The position numbers and the translations under genes were made by a program. A stretch of DNA of 64,000 bases from JAEUJM01 sp964635055. Its GTDB lineage: Bacteria; Actinomycetota; Acidimicrobiia; Acidimicrobiales; DATDAH01. The stretch covers positions 62,001 to 126,000 of the forward strand of contig CAZWMT010000002.1 in the NCBI GenBank assembly GCA_964635055.1, read 5' to 3'. Positions 46,947 through 55,245 of the stretch are shown here, in pieces; the stretch's first letter is position 1, and every line of letters starts with the position of its first letter. The notes under the pieces were generated by a model that searched no databases, had not been told where the DNA came from, and saw only the letters and a program-made list of their open reading frames with translations.

Positions 46947-48161
46947 ATGATGCGAAGGGCGGTCGCCATCTCCTCGTTCGTCGTGCTCGTGCTCCTCACC
47001 ACAGGGGGCGTCGAACCGGCGGGGGCCACGAATCGAAGCGCGGGATCGACGCGGGTCGCCGAGGCCGCCACCGCCGATTGGAGGCAGGTGAGCGCCGGCG
47101 CGGTCCACACCTGCGGGATCCGGACCAGTGGACGGCTCTACTGCTGGGGCGACGACGACTTCAGCCAGCTCGGCAACGGGGGAGCCAACACCGACGTGGG
47201 CTCCCCGGTCGAAGTGGCCGGGAATCACACGGACTGGGTGACGGTGTCGGCAGGGGGATTCTTCACCTGTGCCCGGCGCAGCAGCGGGCGCCTCTACTGC
47301 TGGGGCGCGGACACCTTCGGTGCGGTCGGCAACGGTGCCCCGAACGCGAACGTGTCCACACCGGTCGAGGTCGCGGGGAGCCGCACCGACTGGCGACAGC
47401 TCAGCGCCGGCCACGACCACGTCTGCGCCAAGCGCAGCAGCGGGCAGCTCTTCTGCTGGGGCAGCGACGGGACCGGTGCGGTGGGCGACGGCCCGGGCAC
47501 CCAGAGCCAATCCAGCCCCGTGCAGGTCAGCGGCGGGTTCACCAACTGGGCGAGCGTGTCCGCGGGCTTCCAGTCCACGTGCGCGCGGCGCACCACCGGG
47601 CGCCTCTACTGCTGGGGCACCGACGGCGACGGCCAACAGGGCAGCGGCCCGGGCATCCAACTCCACTTCGCGCCTGCCGAGGTGGCCGGCGGTGCCACCG
47701 ACTGGGCCACGGTCTCGGTAGGAGGCACGCACGCCTGCGCCCGGCGCACCACCGGGCGCCTCTACTGCTGGGGCTCCGACAACCACGGCCAAGTAGGGAA
47801 CGGCGGAGCGAACACCAGTCAGCAGTCGCCCGTCCAGGTCGCCGGCAACCACACCGACTGGCGCCAGGTGAGCCTCGGCGATCGCACGACGTGCGCGAGG
47901 CGCACCACCGGGCGCCTCTACTGCTGGGGCTTCGACAACACCGGTCAGACCGGGAACGGCCTGCCGAACGCGGACCTCGCCTCACCGACCGAGGTTGCCG
48001 GAAACGCCACCGACTGGTCCGCCGTGGACGGTGGGTTCCTCCACATGTGTGCCAAGCGCACCTCCGGCTTCCTCTACTGCTGGGGCTACGACAGCGACGG
48101 TCAACTGGGCGACGGCGGGTCCGACTCTCCCGTCTCCTCACCCGTGCTCGTCGGAGGCTGA
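46947..48161 (+). CDS. Secreted RCC1-type seven-bladed propeller protein D
   Basis: The 404-residue protein has a signal peptide (RRAVAISSFVVLVLLTTGGV) and consists only of a propeller. Each of seven repeats has HTC or TCA, then SGRLYCWG or a near variant, with NHTDWRQVSAG-type links. The Arg-rich CARRTTGRLYCWG differs from the CAVLDNGSVKCWG of proteins A-C, so it belongs to another subfamily. It lacks the DUF11 and regulatory-like tail. The ATG at 46947 has GAGG 9 bp upstream. Confidence 0.87.
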   Translation: MMRRAVAISSFVVLVLLTTGGVEPAGATNRSAGSTRVAEAATADWRQVSAGAVHTCGIRTSGRLYCWGDDDFSQLGNGGANTDVGSPVEVAGNHTDWVTVSAGGFFTCARRSSGRLYCWGADTFGAVGNGAPNANVSTPVEVAGSRTDWRQLSAGHDHVCAKRSSGQLFCWGSDGTGAVGDGPGTQSQSSPVQVSGGFTNWASVSAGFQSTCARRTTGRLYCWGTDGDGQQGSGPGIQLHFAPAEVAGGATDWATVSVGGTHACARRTTGRLYCWGSDNHGQVGNGGANTSQQSPVQVAGNHTDWRQVSLGDRTTCARRTTGRLYCWGFDNTGQTGNGLPNADLASPTEVAGNATDWSAVDGGFLHMCAKRTSGFLYCWGYDSDGQLGDGGSDSPVSSPVLVGG

Positions 48162-48247
48162 CCCGCCCGGGCCCCCACGCTCCCTGGGCGCCGGCCGCGT
48201 CGCCGGCCTGCAACCGAGGTGTTACCGCCGGCTGCGATCCTGCGAGG

Positions 48248-49171
48248 GTGATCTCCACCGCATCCACCCTCGAGGACGGCTGGCGGCCCACCGAGTTCCT
48301 GGGGCCCGACGAGTGGAGCGTCACGCTGACCGCCGGCGACGTGGCCGAGATCGACGCCGCCCTCGACCACGTCGAGGCGCAGGGACTCGCCATGGGCGAG
48401 GTGGACCGCCAGGCCTTCCCGCTGCCCACCCTCGGCCCTCGCCTCGCCGGTTGGGCCGCCGAGATCGACCAGGGGCGCGGCTTCGTGCTGCTGCGGGGCC
48501 TGCCGGTCGAGCGCTATGGGCCCGAGCGGTCGGGGCTGGCGTTCTGGGGCCTGGGCTGTCACCTCGGCCGGCCGTTCCCGCAGAACCCCGAGGGAGACCT
48601 GCTGGGCCACGTCATCGACACCGGCGAGGCCGCCACCGACCCATCGGTACGCAAGTACCGCACCAACCACGACATCGCCTTCCACGTGGACGGCGCCGAC
48701 GTGGTTGGTCTGCTGTGCCTGCGCGCCGCGGGCGACGGCGGGCTCAGCCGCATCGCCAGCTCGCTGGCGGTTCGCCAGGAGATCCTCTGGCGCCACCCCG
48801 AGCTGGCGCACGTGTTCAACGAGCCGATGCTGCTCGACCTGCGCGACGAGCAGGGGCCGGGCGAACCGCCCTTCCTTCCCCTGCCCATGGACTACCTCAG
48901 CCGTGGCCGCCGCCGCGTCTTCTACCACTACGACTACTTCACCTCGTCACAGCGCCACGAGGCGGCCCCCCGGTACTCCGACGAGCAGCTCCTCGTGCTC
49001 GAGCTGTTCGAGGAGCTGGCGTCGAGTCCGGAGTTCTGCATCGACATGGACCTGCAGGCGGGCGACATGCAGTTCATCGACAACGGCACCATCGTCCACG
49101 CCCGGTCGGCCTACGTCGACGACCTCGACCACCCCCGCCACCTGCTCCGCCTCTGGCTCGCCGCTGCCTGA
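48248..49171 (+). CDS. TauD/TfdA family Fe(II)/2-oxoglutarate dioxygenase
   Basis: The 307-residue protein has the double-stranded beta-helix iron site: H146-x-D148 in AFHVDGADVV and H284 in DNGTIVHARSAYV, with the R-H-L-L-R-L segment near 297-301 for 2-oxoglutarate. GFVLLRGLPVERYG is a typical TauD-family N-terminal motif. It probably hydroxylates a small molecule; the substrate is not evident. The GTG start at 48248 lies 86 bp after RCC1 gene D. Confidence 0.88.
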   Translation: MISTASTLEDGWRPTEFLGPDEWSVTLTAGDVAEIDAALDHVEAQGLAMGEVDRQAFPLPTLGPRLAGWAAEIDQGRGFVLLRGLPVERYGPERSGLAFWGLGCHLGRPFPQNPEGDLLGHVIDTGEAATDPSVRKYRTNHDIAFHVDGADVVGLLCLRAAGDGGLSRIASSLAVRQEILWRHPELAHVFNEPMLLDLRDEQGPGEPPFLPLPMDYLSRGRRRVFYHYDYFTSSQRHEAAPRYSDEQLLVLELFEELASSPEFCIDMDLQAGDMQFIDNGTIVHARSAYVDDLDHPRHLLRLWLAAA

Positions 49172-49354
49172 GCACCGCCCGTCGGAGCCCCCGGGCTCGC
49201 CGATCGGCTGATGGGCGTGACCGCGCCGACGCTGGTGATCCACGGTGAGGGATCTCGCCCCGATCGAGGAGGGACCCGGGACGCGCACCCCGGCCCGCGA
49301 CAATGGCGCAAATTGCCGGTGCGCCACCGGCCGGGGCCGTGGGACGGTTCCCCC

Positions 49355-50362
49355 ATGACACCGCACCGGACCGATCGGGCCGCCCATGGACGTCGGGCCT
49401 TCACGGGCGCGGCCACCGCGTTGGCCGCGCTGATGGCGCTCCTGGCCCTCACTGCGCTGGCGCCCGCGGCCGACTCGGCCGTGGTGGTCTCCGGCGGCGT
49501 GGCGCCGACCTACCCCCACCGGTCCCTCGAGGCCCCGCTGAACGGCCAGGCCATCGATCGGGCGTTCTGGGCACCGGGCTTGAACTCGGGCTTCGTGCCC
49601 CAAGGCATCACCCGGGTCGACGCCGGTGGCCCGTTCACCGAGACCCGGTTGCTCGTCAGCGGCTACTCGAGCCGCGGCTGCAGCGTCTACGCCGTCAGCC
49701 CGTTCACCGGGTCGGCGTCCAACCCCCGCACCGTCCCGGGCTGCAGCCATGCCGGCGGCATCGTCAACGAGGGTGACCGCCGGGTGTGGGTGGCCGACAC
49801 CAACGTGCTCATCGAGCTCTCGATCGACCGGCTGTTCGGATCGCAGGCCGGCGATCCCGTGCTGCGCCGCATCCCCCTGCCGGACACCGCCGCGGGCTCC
49901 CCGATCACCATCCACGGGTCGTTCGTGGTCTACAACGGCACGTCGGCCGGCTCGTGTCCCTGCATCGGCATCGGCGACAACGACGCCCAGCGGATCCGCT
50001 GGTACTCGCGGGCCTACCTGCGCAGCGTGCCCTCGGGGCGCTGGCTGGACCGCAGCCAGGAGCTGGGCCAGACATCGACGCCGGTCGGGCCCCAGGGAGC
50101 GGCCTACGACAGCGCCGGCCGACTGTGGGTCACCTCCAGCGACTGGGCGTCCAGCGCCGAGCGGGGTTGGGGACGGGTCCAGCGCCTCACCGGCTCGCCG
50201 ACCGCCACTTACAACAACTTCGTCCCGGGCATCGAAGGCGTCACGGCGACCCCCGACGGTGACCTCTGGGCGGTCTCCGAGGCCGGCTCCCTGCCCTACG
50301 CCGGTGGCCGGTTCTTCCCCCTCGTCTTCCGGTTCCGCCCGGGCCTGTTGAACCACCCGTAG
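49355..50362 (+). CDS. Secreted beta-propeller-like protein of unknown function
   Basis: The 335-residue protein has a Sec signal (AFTGAATALAALMALLALTA) and a mature part with NHL/SMP-30-like repeats such as GFVPQGITRVDAGG, PVGPQGAAYDSAGRLWVTSS and GIEGVTATPDGDLWAVSEAG. It also has paired Cys (CPCIGIG; SRGCSVY...VPGCSHAGG). A secreted sensor or lactonase-like fold is possible. The ATG at 49355 is chosen because the signal peptide follows directly. Confidence 0.75.
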   Translation: MTPHRTDRAAHGRRAFTGAATALAALMALLALTALAPAADSAVVVSGGVAPTYPHRSLEAPLNGQAIDRAFWAPGLNSGFVPQGITRVDAGGPFTETRLLVSGYSSRGCSVYAVSPFTGSASNPRTVPGCSHAGGIVNEGDRRVWVADTNVLIELSIDRLFGSQAGDPVLRRIPLPDTAAGSPITIHGSFVVYNGTSAGSCPCIGIGDNDAQRIRWYSRAYLRSVPSGRWLDRSQELGQTSTPVGPQGAAYDSAGRLWVTSSDWASSAERGWGRVQRLTGSPTATYNNFVPGIEGVTATPDGDLWAVSEAGSLPYAGGRFFPLVFRFRPGLLNHP

Positions 50363-50470
50363 CGGGGGCGTCGGGGCGGGGTCCCCCGCCGGGGGCGGTG
50401 GCGCGGTTGCCTCGGTGGGCCCTGCCGGGCCACCATCGCGGCCACGGATCGTCGTCGGGGAGGCACGGCC

Positions 50471-51151
50471 ATGCACGGGCGCACACGGATCGCGATCATG
50501 GGGCTCACGGCGGTCCTGGCCCTCGGGGCCCCGTTGGCCCCCGGCACCGTGGCGGCGCAGGCCGCCCCGCCGGAGCCCATCGTGTTCGTGCACGGCTGGA
50601 ACTCGAGTCCGTCGACATGGAACACCATGCGCAACCGCTTCGTGGCGTCGGGGTTCCCCGCCGACCGGCTCTTCGCGTTCGGCTACAACACGTCGCAGTC
50701 GAACAAGACCACCGCCACCCAACTCAACGCCTACATCGACCAGGTGCGGGCCCAGACCGGGTCGTCCGTGGTCGACCTGGTCACCCACTCGATGGGGGCG
50801 CTCGGTGCCCGGTGGTGCATGAAGACCGGCGCCTGCAACGGCAAGGTCGACGACTGGGTGTCGCTGGCCGGGGCCAACCACGGCACCTTGATCTCGCTGT
50901 GCTTCTGGTCGGCCGGATGCCGGGAGATGTTCTACAACTCGGACTTCTCGCAGGCGCTGAACGCGTCCGACGAGACGCCGGGCTCCGCCACCTACACCGC
51001 GTTCTGGTCCGACCGCGACGCGGTGATCCTGCCCAACTCGTCGGCCCGCCTCGCCAGTGGCGCCACCAACGTGGTGTTCTCGATCGGTCACAACGACTTC
51101 CCCGGCTCGGCCGCGGTGTTCAACGCGCTGCGCCCCATCGTCGTCGAGTAG
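50471..51151 (+). CDS. Secreted lipase/esterase, alpha/beta hydrolase fold (EstA/lipase class 2 type)
   Basis: The 226-residue protein has a signal peptide (about 1-32), the oxyanion HG at 41-42 in VFVHGWNSSP, nucleophile S107 in VTHSMGALG, Asp at 181 or 183 in FWSDRDAVI, and H207 in SIGHNDF. Four Cys in the cap region suggest secreted disulfides. Substrates are probably short or medium acyl esters. The stop is followed by a hairpin shared with the convergent NTF2-like gene. Confidence 0.9.
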   Translation: MHGRTRIAIMGLTAVLALGAPLAPGTVAAQAAPPEPIVFVHGWNSSPSTWNTMRNRFVASGFPADRLFAFGYNTSQSNKTTATQLNAYIDQVRAQTGSSVVDLVTHSMGALGARWCMKTGACNGKVDDWVSLAGANHGTLISLCFWSAGCREMFYNSDFSQALNASDETPGSATYTAFWSDRDAVILPNSSARLASGATNVVFSIGHNDFPGSAAVFNALRPIVVE

Positions 51152-51157
51152 ACCGAC

Positions 51158-51184
51158 CCCTCAGGCGGGGCAGCCGCCTCAGGG
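51158..51184. terminator. Bidirectional hairpin between convergent genes
   Basis: CCCTCAGGCGG (51158-51168) and CCGCCTCAGGG (51174-51184) pair with one mismatch around a 5-base loop. It lies between the lipase and NTF2-like stops and overlaps the latter. Confidence 0.55.
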
Positions 51185-51574
51185 CTCGAAGCGCATCTCG
51201 TCGGGCGACCAGAAGGCGCGCATGCTGGCCAGGTGCTCGCCGTCGGTGGCCACCTTGTAGATGGTGACCGCGTCGATGATGGCCTTCGACCCGTCGGGCA
51301 AGGTGGTGGTGATGGTGACCACGTTGGCGCACTCGTCGCCCGACTCGTGGTGGGCGTGGATCGTGAAGCGCACCTGGTTGCCGGCGATGGCGGCGTCGAA
51401 GAAGGCGCCGATCCCCTCGGGACCGTGGTGGCCCTGGCCGGTCTCGTCGAACATCGACGGGCCCACCGGGTCCTCCACCACCCCGTCCGGGGTGAACAGG
51501 GCGATCCAGCCCTCGCGGTCCCCGGCCTCGACCGCGGCCACCGACCTCTGCGACATCTCCCACGCGCTGCTCAT
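51179..51574 (-). CDS. NTF2-like (SnoaL/ketosteroid-isomerase fold) protein
   Basis: The 131-residue protein has the NTF2-like order: an N-terminal helix (WEMSQRSVAAVEAGDREGWI), then ALFTPDGVVEDPVGPSMFDE, GHHGPEGIGAFFDAAI, and strands RFTIHAHHESGDECANVVTI and AIIDAVTIYKVATDGEHLAS. It could be an isomerase or dehydratase on a steroid- or polyketide-like substrate. The ATG at 51574 is preferred over a start 24 nt upstream. Confidence 0.82.
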   Translation of the reverse strand: MSSAWEMSQRSVAAVEAGDREGWIALFTPDGVVEDPVGPSMFDETGQGHHGPEGIGAFFDAAIAGNQVRFTIHAHHESGDECANVVTITTTLPDGSKAIIDAVTIYKVATDGEHLASMRAFWSPDEMRFEP

Positions 51575-51596
51575 GGCGATGACACTAGGTCGTTCC

Positions 51597-51643
51597 AACT
51601 CAGCGCAGCATCCGGCGGCACGCGCCGGATTTTGCGCCGAGTT
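51597..51643. repeat. Imperfect 21 bp inverted repeat related to the 30154 element
   Basis: Arms at 51597-51617 and 51623-51643 pair at 18 of 21 positions. The AACTC/GAGTT ends followed by GCGCA/TGCGC resemble the ends of the 30154 palindrome. It lies just upstream of the NTF2-like start, within a 388 bp non-coding stretch. Confidence 0.55.
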
Positions 51644-51698
51644 CGGAGATCTCCCGCATTGCCACGACGGGAGGGCCCCGGCCCGCGAGGATCGTGCG

Positions 51699-51956
51699 AT
51701 GGATCATCCACGTTGTGGAGCGGAGCGGAGCAGCGCCTTCGGCGAACCGGATGGCGGAGCCGGTCCGAGGGACGAGGAGCCACTGTGAGGGGTGCACGTT
51801 GCGGAGCGGAGCGGAGCTGCGGCGCCGATGCACCGGATGGCGGAGCCGCTCCGAGGGACGAGGAGCCAGTGTGAGGGGTGCACGTTGCGGAGCGGAGCGG
51901 AGCTGCGGCGCCGATGCACCGGATGGCGGAGCCGCTCCGAGGGACGAGGAGCCAGT
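51699..51956. repeat. Three tandem 86 bp repeats upstream of the DUF3097 gene
   Basis: The copies at 51785-51870 and 51871-51956 are almost identical; the first, 51699-51784, is more diverged. Each contains GGAGCGGAGCGGAGC and ends with GGGACGAGGAGCCA(G/C)T. In each, the purine-rich GAGGAG is followed by a GTG 6-8 bp later, so every copy carries a ribosome-site-like sequence. The array ends 7 bp before the DUF3097 start. No spacers, so not CRISPR. Confidence 0.85.
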
Positions 51957-51962
51957 GTCGAC

Positions 51963-52769
51963 GTGACGCCGTATGAGCGCGACATCCTCGACGAGTACGC
52001 CGAGCACCGGGCGCCCCGGGTGTACCCGAAGGTGGAGGCGACGCTGGGCCTGGTGGTCGAGGACCGCTCGTCGGGGTTCTGCGGCGACATCGTGAAGACC
52101 ACGTCGGCCGCGGTCACGCTGCGCGGGCGCAGCGGCCACCACCGCCACTTCCGGTGGACGCCGGGCGGCTTCCTGCTCGAGGGCAAGCCGGTCACCCTGG
52201 TGGCGCCCACGAAGGCCGCGCCCACCGTGACCCTCACCGCCAGTGGGTCGGTCGCCGCCAGGGCGGCCAAGGCCCGCACCGCCCGGGCCAGTCGCATCTG
52301 GGTCGAGGGCCGCCACGACGCCGAGCTGGTCGAGCACGTGTGGGGCGACGACCTGCGCGAGCTGGGCATCGTGGTCGAGCCGCTCGGCGGCATCGACGAC
52401 CTCCCGGCCCAGGTGCGGGCGTTCGGCCCCTCACCCACCCGCCGCCTCGGCATCCTGGTCGATCACCTGGTCGACGGCTCCAAGGAATCTCGGATCGTGG
52501 CGCAGGTGCGTTACGACGACGTGCTGGTCACCGGCCACCCCTTCGTGGACATCTGGGCGGGCATCCAGCCCCGCACCATGGGCCTCGACGCCTGGCCGGA
52601 CGTGCCCCGGGGCCAGGACTGGAAGACCGGCTTCGCCACCGCCCTGGGCACCACCGTCGAGGGCTTCTGGCCCGACCTGCGCAACCGCGTGACCACCTAC
52701 GCCGACCTGCGCCCCGAGCTGGTGGGCGCGGTCGAGCGCCTGATCGACTTCGTCGAGCTGGGCGCCTGA
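51963..52769 (+). CDS. DUF3097 family protein
   Basis: The 268-residue protein matches the actinobacterial DUF3097 family end to end: GLVVEDRSSGFCGDIVKTTS, FLLEGKPVTLVAPTK, RIWVEGRHDAELVEHVWGDD, VEPLGGIDDLPAQVRAFGPS, RRLGILVDHLVDGSKESRI and VTGHPFVDIWAGIQPRTMGL. The WVEGRHDAELVEKV-type part resembles a TOPRIM-like fold, hinting at nucleic acid work, but the function is unproven. The start is GTG at 51963; the only ribosome-site-like GAGGAG is in the last 86 bp repeat. Confidence 0.9.
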   Translation: MTPYERDILDEYAEHRAPRVYPKVEATLGLVVEDRSSGFCGDIVKTTSAAVTLRGRSGHHRHFRWTPGGFLLEGKPVTLVAPTKAAPTVTLTASGSVAARAAKARTARASRIWVEGRHDAELVEHVWGDDLRELGIVVEPLGGIDDLPAQVRAFGPSPTRRLGILVDHLVDGSKESRIVAQVRYDDVLVTGHPFVDIWAGIQPRTMGLDAWPDVPRGQDWKTGFATALGTTVEGFWPDLRNRVTTYADLRPELVGAVERLIDFVELGA

Positions 52770-52817
52770 CGGGCACACCGGGCGTCCCCAGCGGGTGGGG
52801 TTCCGCAGCGCGGCGGC

Positions 52818-53011
52818 TCAGTACACGCCGAGCCGTCCGGAGTCGACCAGCGCGTTGACGGAGTGGAGGGCGTCGGTGGCAATGACAGCGTGGCCAGCCG
52901 CTCGAGTGGCTCGAAGTACGGGTTCGGTCGGTTCGGCGTGATCAGCGTCCTGCGGCCAGGGAGTTCGGCACGGAAGACGCCTGCCCGTTCCCGCCGGCGG
53001 AGCTCGTTCAC
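52818..53011 (-). pseudogene. Small frameshifted gene divergent from the HTH/nucleotidyltransferase pair
   Basis: From a GTG at 53011 it reads NELRRRERAGVFRAELPGRR and TLITPNRPNPYFEPLERLA, then one frameshift later GHAVIATDALHSVNALVDSG and RLGVY to a stop at 52818. Both parts have coding-like composition. The joined product would be about 64 residues. Family not recognised. It may be a damaged third member of the neighbouring module. Confidence 0.4.
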
Positions 53012-53031
53012 GGTGGTATGGAGACCGCTCC

Positions 53032-53048
53032 TTATTCGATAAGATAAT
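53032..53048 (+). promoter_or_regulatory. AT-rich promoter/operator of the HTH-nucleotidyltransferase pair
   Basis: TTATTCGATAA (53032-53042) is an inverted repeat (TTAT-N3-ATAA). GATAAT (53043-53048) is a good -10 box only 3 bp before the ATG, so the transcript is probably leaderless. The AT content stands out from the surroundings. Confidence 0.5.
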
Positions 53049-53051
53049 TAC

Positions 53052-53570
53052 ATGCGAACCGCGGATCTCCTGCTTGTGGAGGTGAGACAAGCGCTCGGGC
53101 TCACCCTGGGCGAGGTCGCACAGCGGTCGGGGACCTCGGCACCGACGTTGTCGAACTACGAGCGGGGACGCAAGGAGCCGAGATTGACGACGCTCGCCCG
53201 GATCCTCGACGCCCTTGGGTTCCGACTGAGGCTCGAGCTCGTTCCGGCCGGGTTGGACCGGGCGCTCACTCGCAAGGACCGCCGCAGCCTGGCCATGCAC
53301 CGCCTGGTGGCGTCGAAGCTCGTCACCGAGCCCGACGCCGTCCGGTCCGCTGCGAATCGAAACCTGGTCACGCTCCGGCAGGCCGACACGGAACGACGCG
53401 CCGTCGGCTACATCGATGAGTGGGTGCACCTGCTCGACGGCCCCGTGGACGCGCTCGTCGAGACGCTCACGAGCGAGCGGCAGAGCGCCCGCGACCTTCG
53501 CCAGGTCAGCCCGTTCGCCGGGGTCCTCTCGACGGCAGAGCGTATGCGGATCATCGAGGCGGTCCGGTAG
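53052..53570 (+). CDS. XRE-family HTH protein, probable antitoxin
   Basis: The 172-residue protein has a Cro/CI-type helix-turn-helix in its first 60 residues (RQALGLTLGEVAQRSGTSAP, then TLSNYERGRKEPRLTTLARI) and a helical C-terminal domain (about 75-172) ending in STAERMRIIEAVR. Its stop is directly followed by the start of the nucleotidyltransferase, with no gap. HTH plus nucleotidyltransferase pairs are a known toxin-antitoxin layout. Confidence 0.85.
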   Translation: MRTADLLLVEVRQALGLTLGEVAQRSGTSAPTLSNYERGRKEPRLTTLARILDALGFRLRLELVPAGLDRALTRKDRRSLAMHRLVASKLVTEPDAVRSAANRNLVTLRQADTERRAVGYIDEWVHLLDGPVDALVETLTSERQSARDLRQVSPFAGVLSTAERMRIIEAVR

Positions 53571-54107
53571 GTGCGCCACGACCAGTTCGAGCACGTGGTG
53601 CGAGCGGCCGGCGATCTTCTGCGCACGGACACGCTGATCGTCATCGGTAGCCAGGCGATCCTCGCCTCGTTCAGCGACCTTCCTCCCACCGCGACGATGT
53701 CGATGGAGGCCGACATCCTCCCCCCCGGCGGGGAGGCTGATGCCGACATGATCGATGGCGTCCTTGGTGAGCTCTCGCCGTTCCACGAATCGTTCGGCGT
53801 TTACGCAGACGGCGTGGGACCGGATACAGCAACGCTGCCTGCCGGCTGGGAGGACCGGCTCGTCGACTACGAGAACGTGAACACGAACGGCGTCAAGGCT
53901 CGTTGCCTGGAGCCGCACGACCTGCTCGTGTCGAAGCTCTACGCAGGACGCGACAAGGACATCGCCTTCTGCGGGGCCCTCATCGGAGCGGGGCTCGTGG
54001 ACACGAGACTGCTCGTGGAGCGGATCGCCACGCTTCCTGTACCCACCGACGAGCGTCAGGAAGTCGAAGAGCGGTTGGCCCGGCTGCTCGGCGAATTGCA
54101 CCAGTAG
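53571..54107 (+). CDS. DUF6036-type nucleotidyltransferase, probable toxin
   Basis: The 178-residue protein looks like a minimal nucleotidyltransferase: TLIVIGSQAILASF gives the GS motif, and MSMEADILPPGGEADADMID the metal-binding acidic residues (E-A-D rather than D-x-D). LEPHDLLVSKLYAGRDKDIA is the conserved motif of DUF6036/AbiEii-like proteins. The start is GTG at 53571. It probably modifies an RNA or protein in the absence of the antitoxin. Confidence 0.8.
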   Translation: MRHDQFEHVVRAAGDLLRTDTLIVIGSQAILASFSDLPPTATMSMEADILPPGGEADADMIDGVLGELSPFHESFGVYADGVGPDTATLPAGWEDRLVDYENVNTNGVKARCLEPHDLLVSKLYAGRDKDIAFCGALIGAGLVDTRLLVERIATLPVPTDERQEVEERLARLLGELHQ

Positions 54108-54190
54108 GAGCGGGTCCGAGGCGGGGTCCGGCCCGGCCCCTCGCCGAGGGGCGCGCTGCCCGATGTCGAGGCAGCGCCGGCCCGGCGCTA

Positions 54191-55066
54191 TCAGCGGGCG
54201 CGAATGGGGGCGATGATCTCGTCGGCGAAGCGGGTCAGGTCGGCCAGCTTCGTGTCGAGGGCCTCGGGGTCGCCGCCGTAGAAGTACCACGGCACGGTGA
54301 TCACGTCGGTCACGCCCAGCTCGGCCAGCTCGTCCATGGCCTCGATCGAGGGCATCACCAGCGGGGTCACCTTGATCTCGAACGGCAGGTCGGCCCGGCC
54401 GTACTCCTCGCGGTAGGCGGTGAGCTTGGGCACGGTCTCGGCGATCTCGTCGGGGGTCACCTGCACCGCGATCCAGCCGTCACCGAGACGGGCGGCGCGG
54501 CGCAGGGCCGGATCGGAGTGGCCGCCCACGTAGACGGGGACGGGCTCGCTGGGCGTCGGTCCCATCATCAACCGGTCGAAGTCGTAGTGCTTGCCGTGGT
54601 ACTCGACCCATCCTCCGGCCAGACAGGCACGGATGATCTCGATCCCCTCGTCGAGGCGCTTGCCGCGGGTCTTCATCTCCTGGCCCAGCCACGAGAACTC
54701 CTCGGGGATCCACGACAGGCCCACCCCAAGGCCGATGCGGCCCTCGAACATCGAGGCGGTGGACGTGACGGTCTTGGCCACGAGCAGTGGCTCGCGGATG
54801 CCCACCTTCATGACGTTGGTGAAGAAGTGGAGGCGCTCGGTGACCGCGGCCATGGCCGGGATGGCCACCCACGGGTCGGGCCACGGCGCCTCGGGCGGCC
54901 AGAAGCGCTTGCCGTCGGAGGTGTAGGGGTAGCCCGCCGACACCTCCTCGGGGAAGAACACCGAGTCGGGAACCGATATGGCGTCCCAGCCCGCGGCCTC
55001 GGCCGCAGTTGCGATCGGCAGCAGGTGCTCGGCCGGCGTGAACGGCAGCGAGATCGTGAACTTCAT
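54191..55066 (-). CDS. LLM class F420-dependent oxidoreductase
   Basis: The 291-residue protein is a luciferase-like TIM barrel of the actinobacterial F420 type: FTISLPFTPAEHLLPIATAA, AEAAGWDAISVPDSVFF, RIGLGVGLSWIPEEFSWLGQ, VPVYVGGHSDPALRRAARLG and DGWIAVQVTPDEIAETVPKL. These enzymes use F420 to reduce or oxidise small molecules. It is convergent with the toxin-antitoxin-like pair. Confidence 0.9.
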   Translation of the reverse strand: MKFTISLPFTPAEHLLPIATAAEAAGWDAISVPDSVFFPEEVSAGYPYTSDGKRFWPPEAPWPDPWVAIPAMAAVTERLHFFTNVMKVGIREPLLVAKTVTSTASMFEGRIGLGVGLSWIPEEFSWLGQEMKTRGKRLDEGIEIIRACLAGGWVEYHGKHYDFDRLMMGPTPSEPVPVYVGGHSDPALRRAARLGDGWIAVQVTPDEIAETVPKLTAYREEYGRADLPFEIKVTPLVMPSIEAMDELAELGVTDVITVPWYFYGGDPEALDTKLADLTRFADEIIAPIRAR

Positions 55067-55245
55067 GGCCCGGACGGTAGCGGGACCCGCCCGCCGTGGC
55101 CGAGGCCGGTCGCCAGCCAGTTCCGGTTCAGCGGCTCGCGCCCACAGAGCCCTGTCGGGTGGGCGAGGAGTCCCACTCACCAGCGCTTCTGGCCGCGCCC
55201 GCGTGTTGAGCAGAACACGTGGCCGCGGCCGGCACGAGACGCGCG

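Noticed and set aside
51699..51956. Possible CRISPR array
   Set aside because: The repeats are contiguous with no unique spacers, and there are no cas genes.
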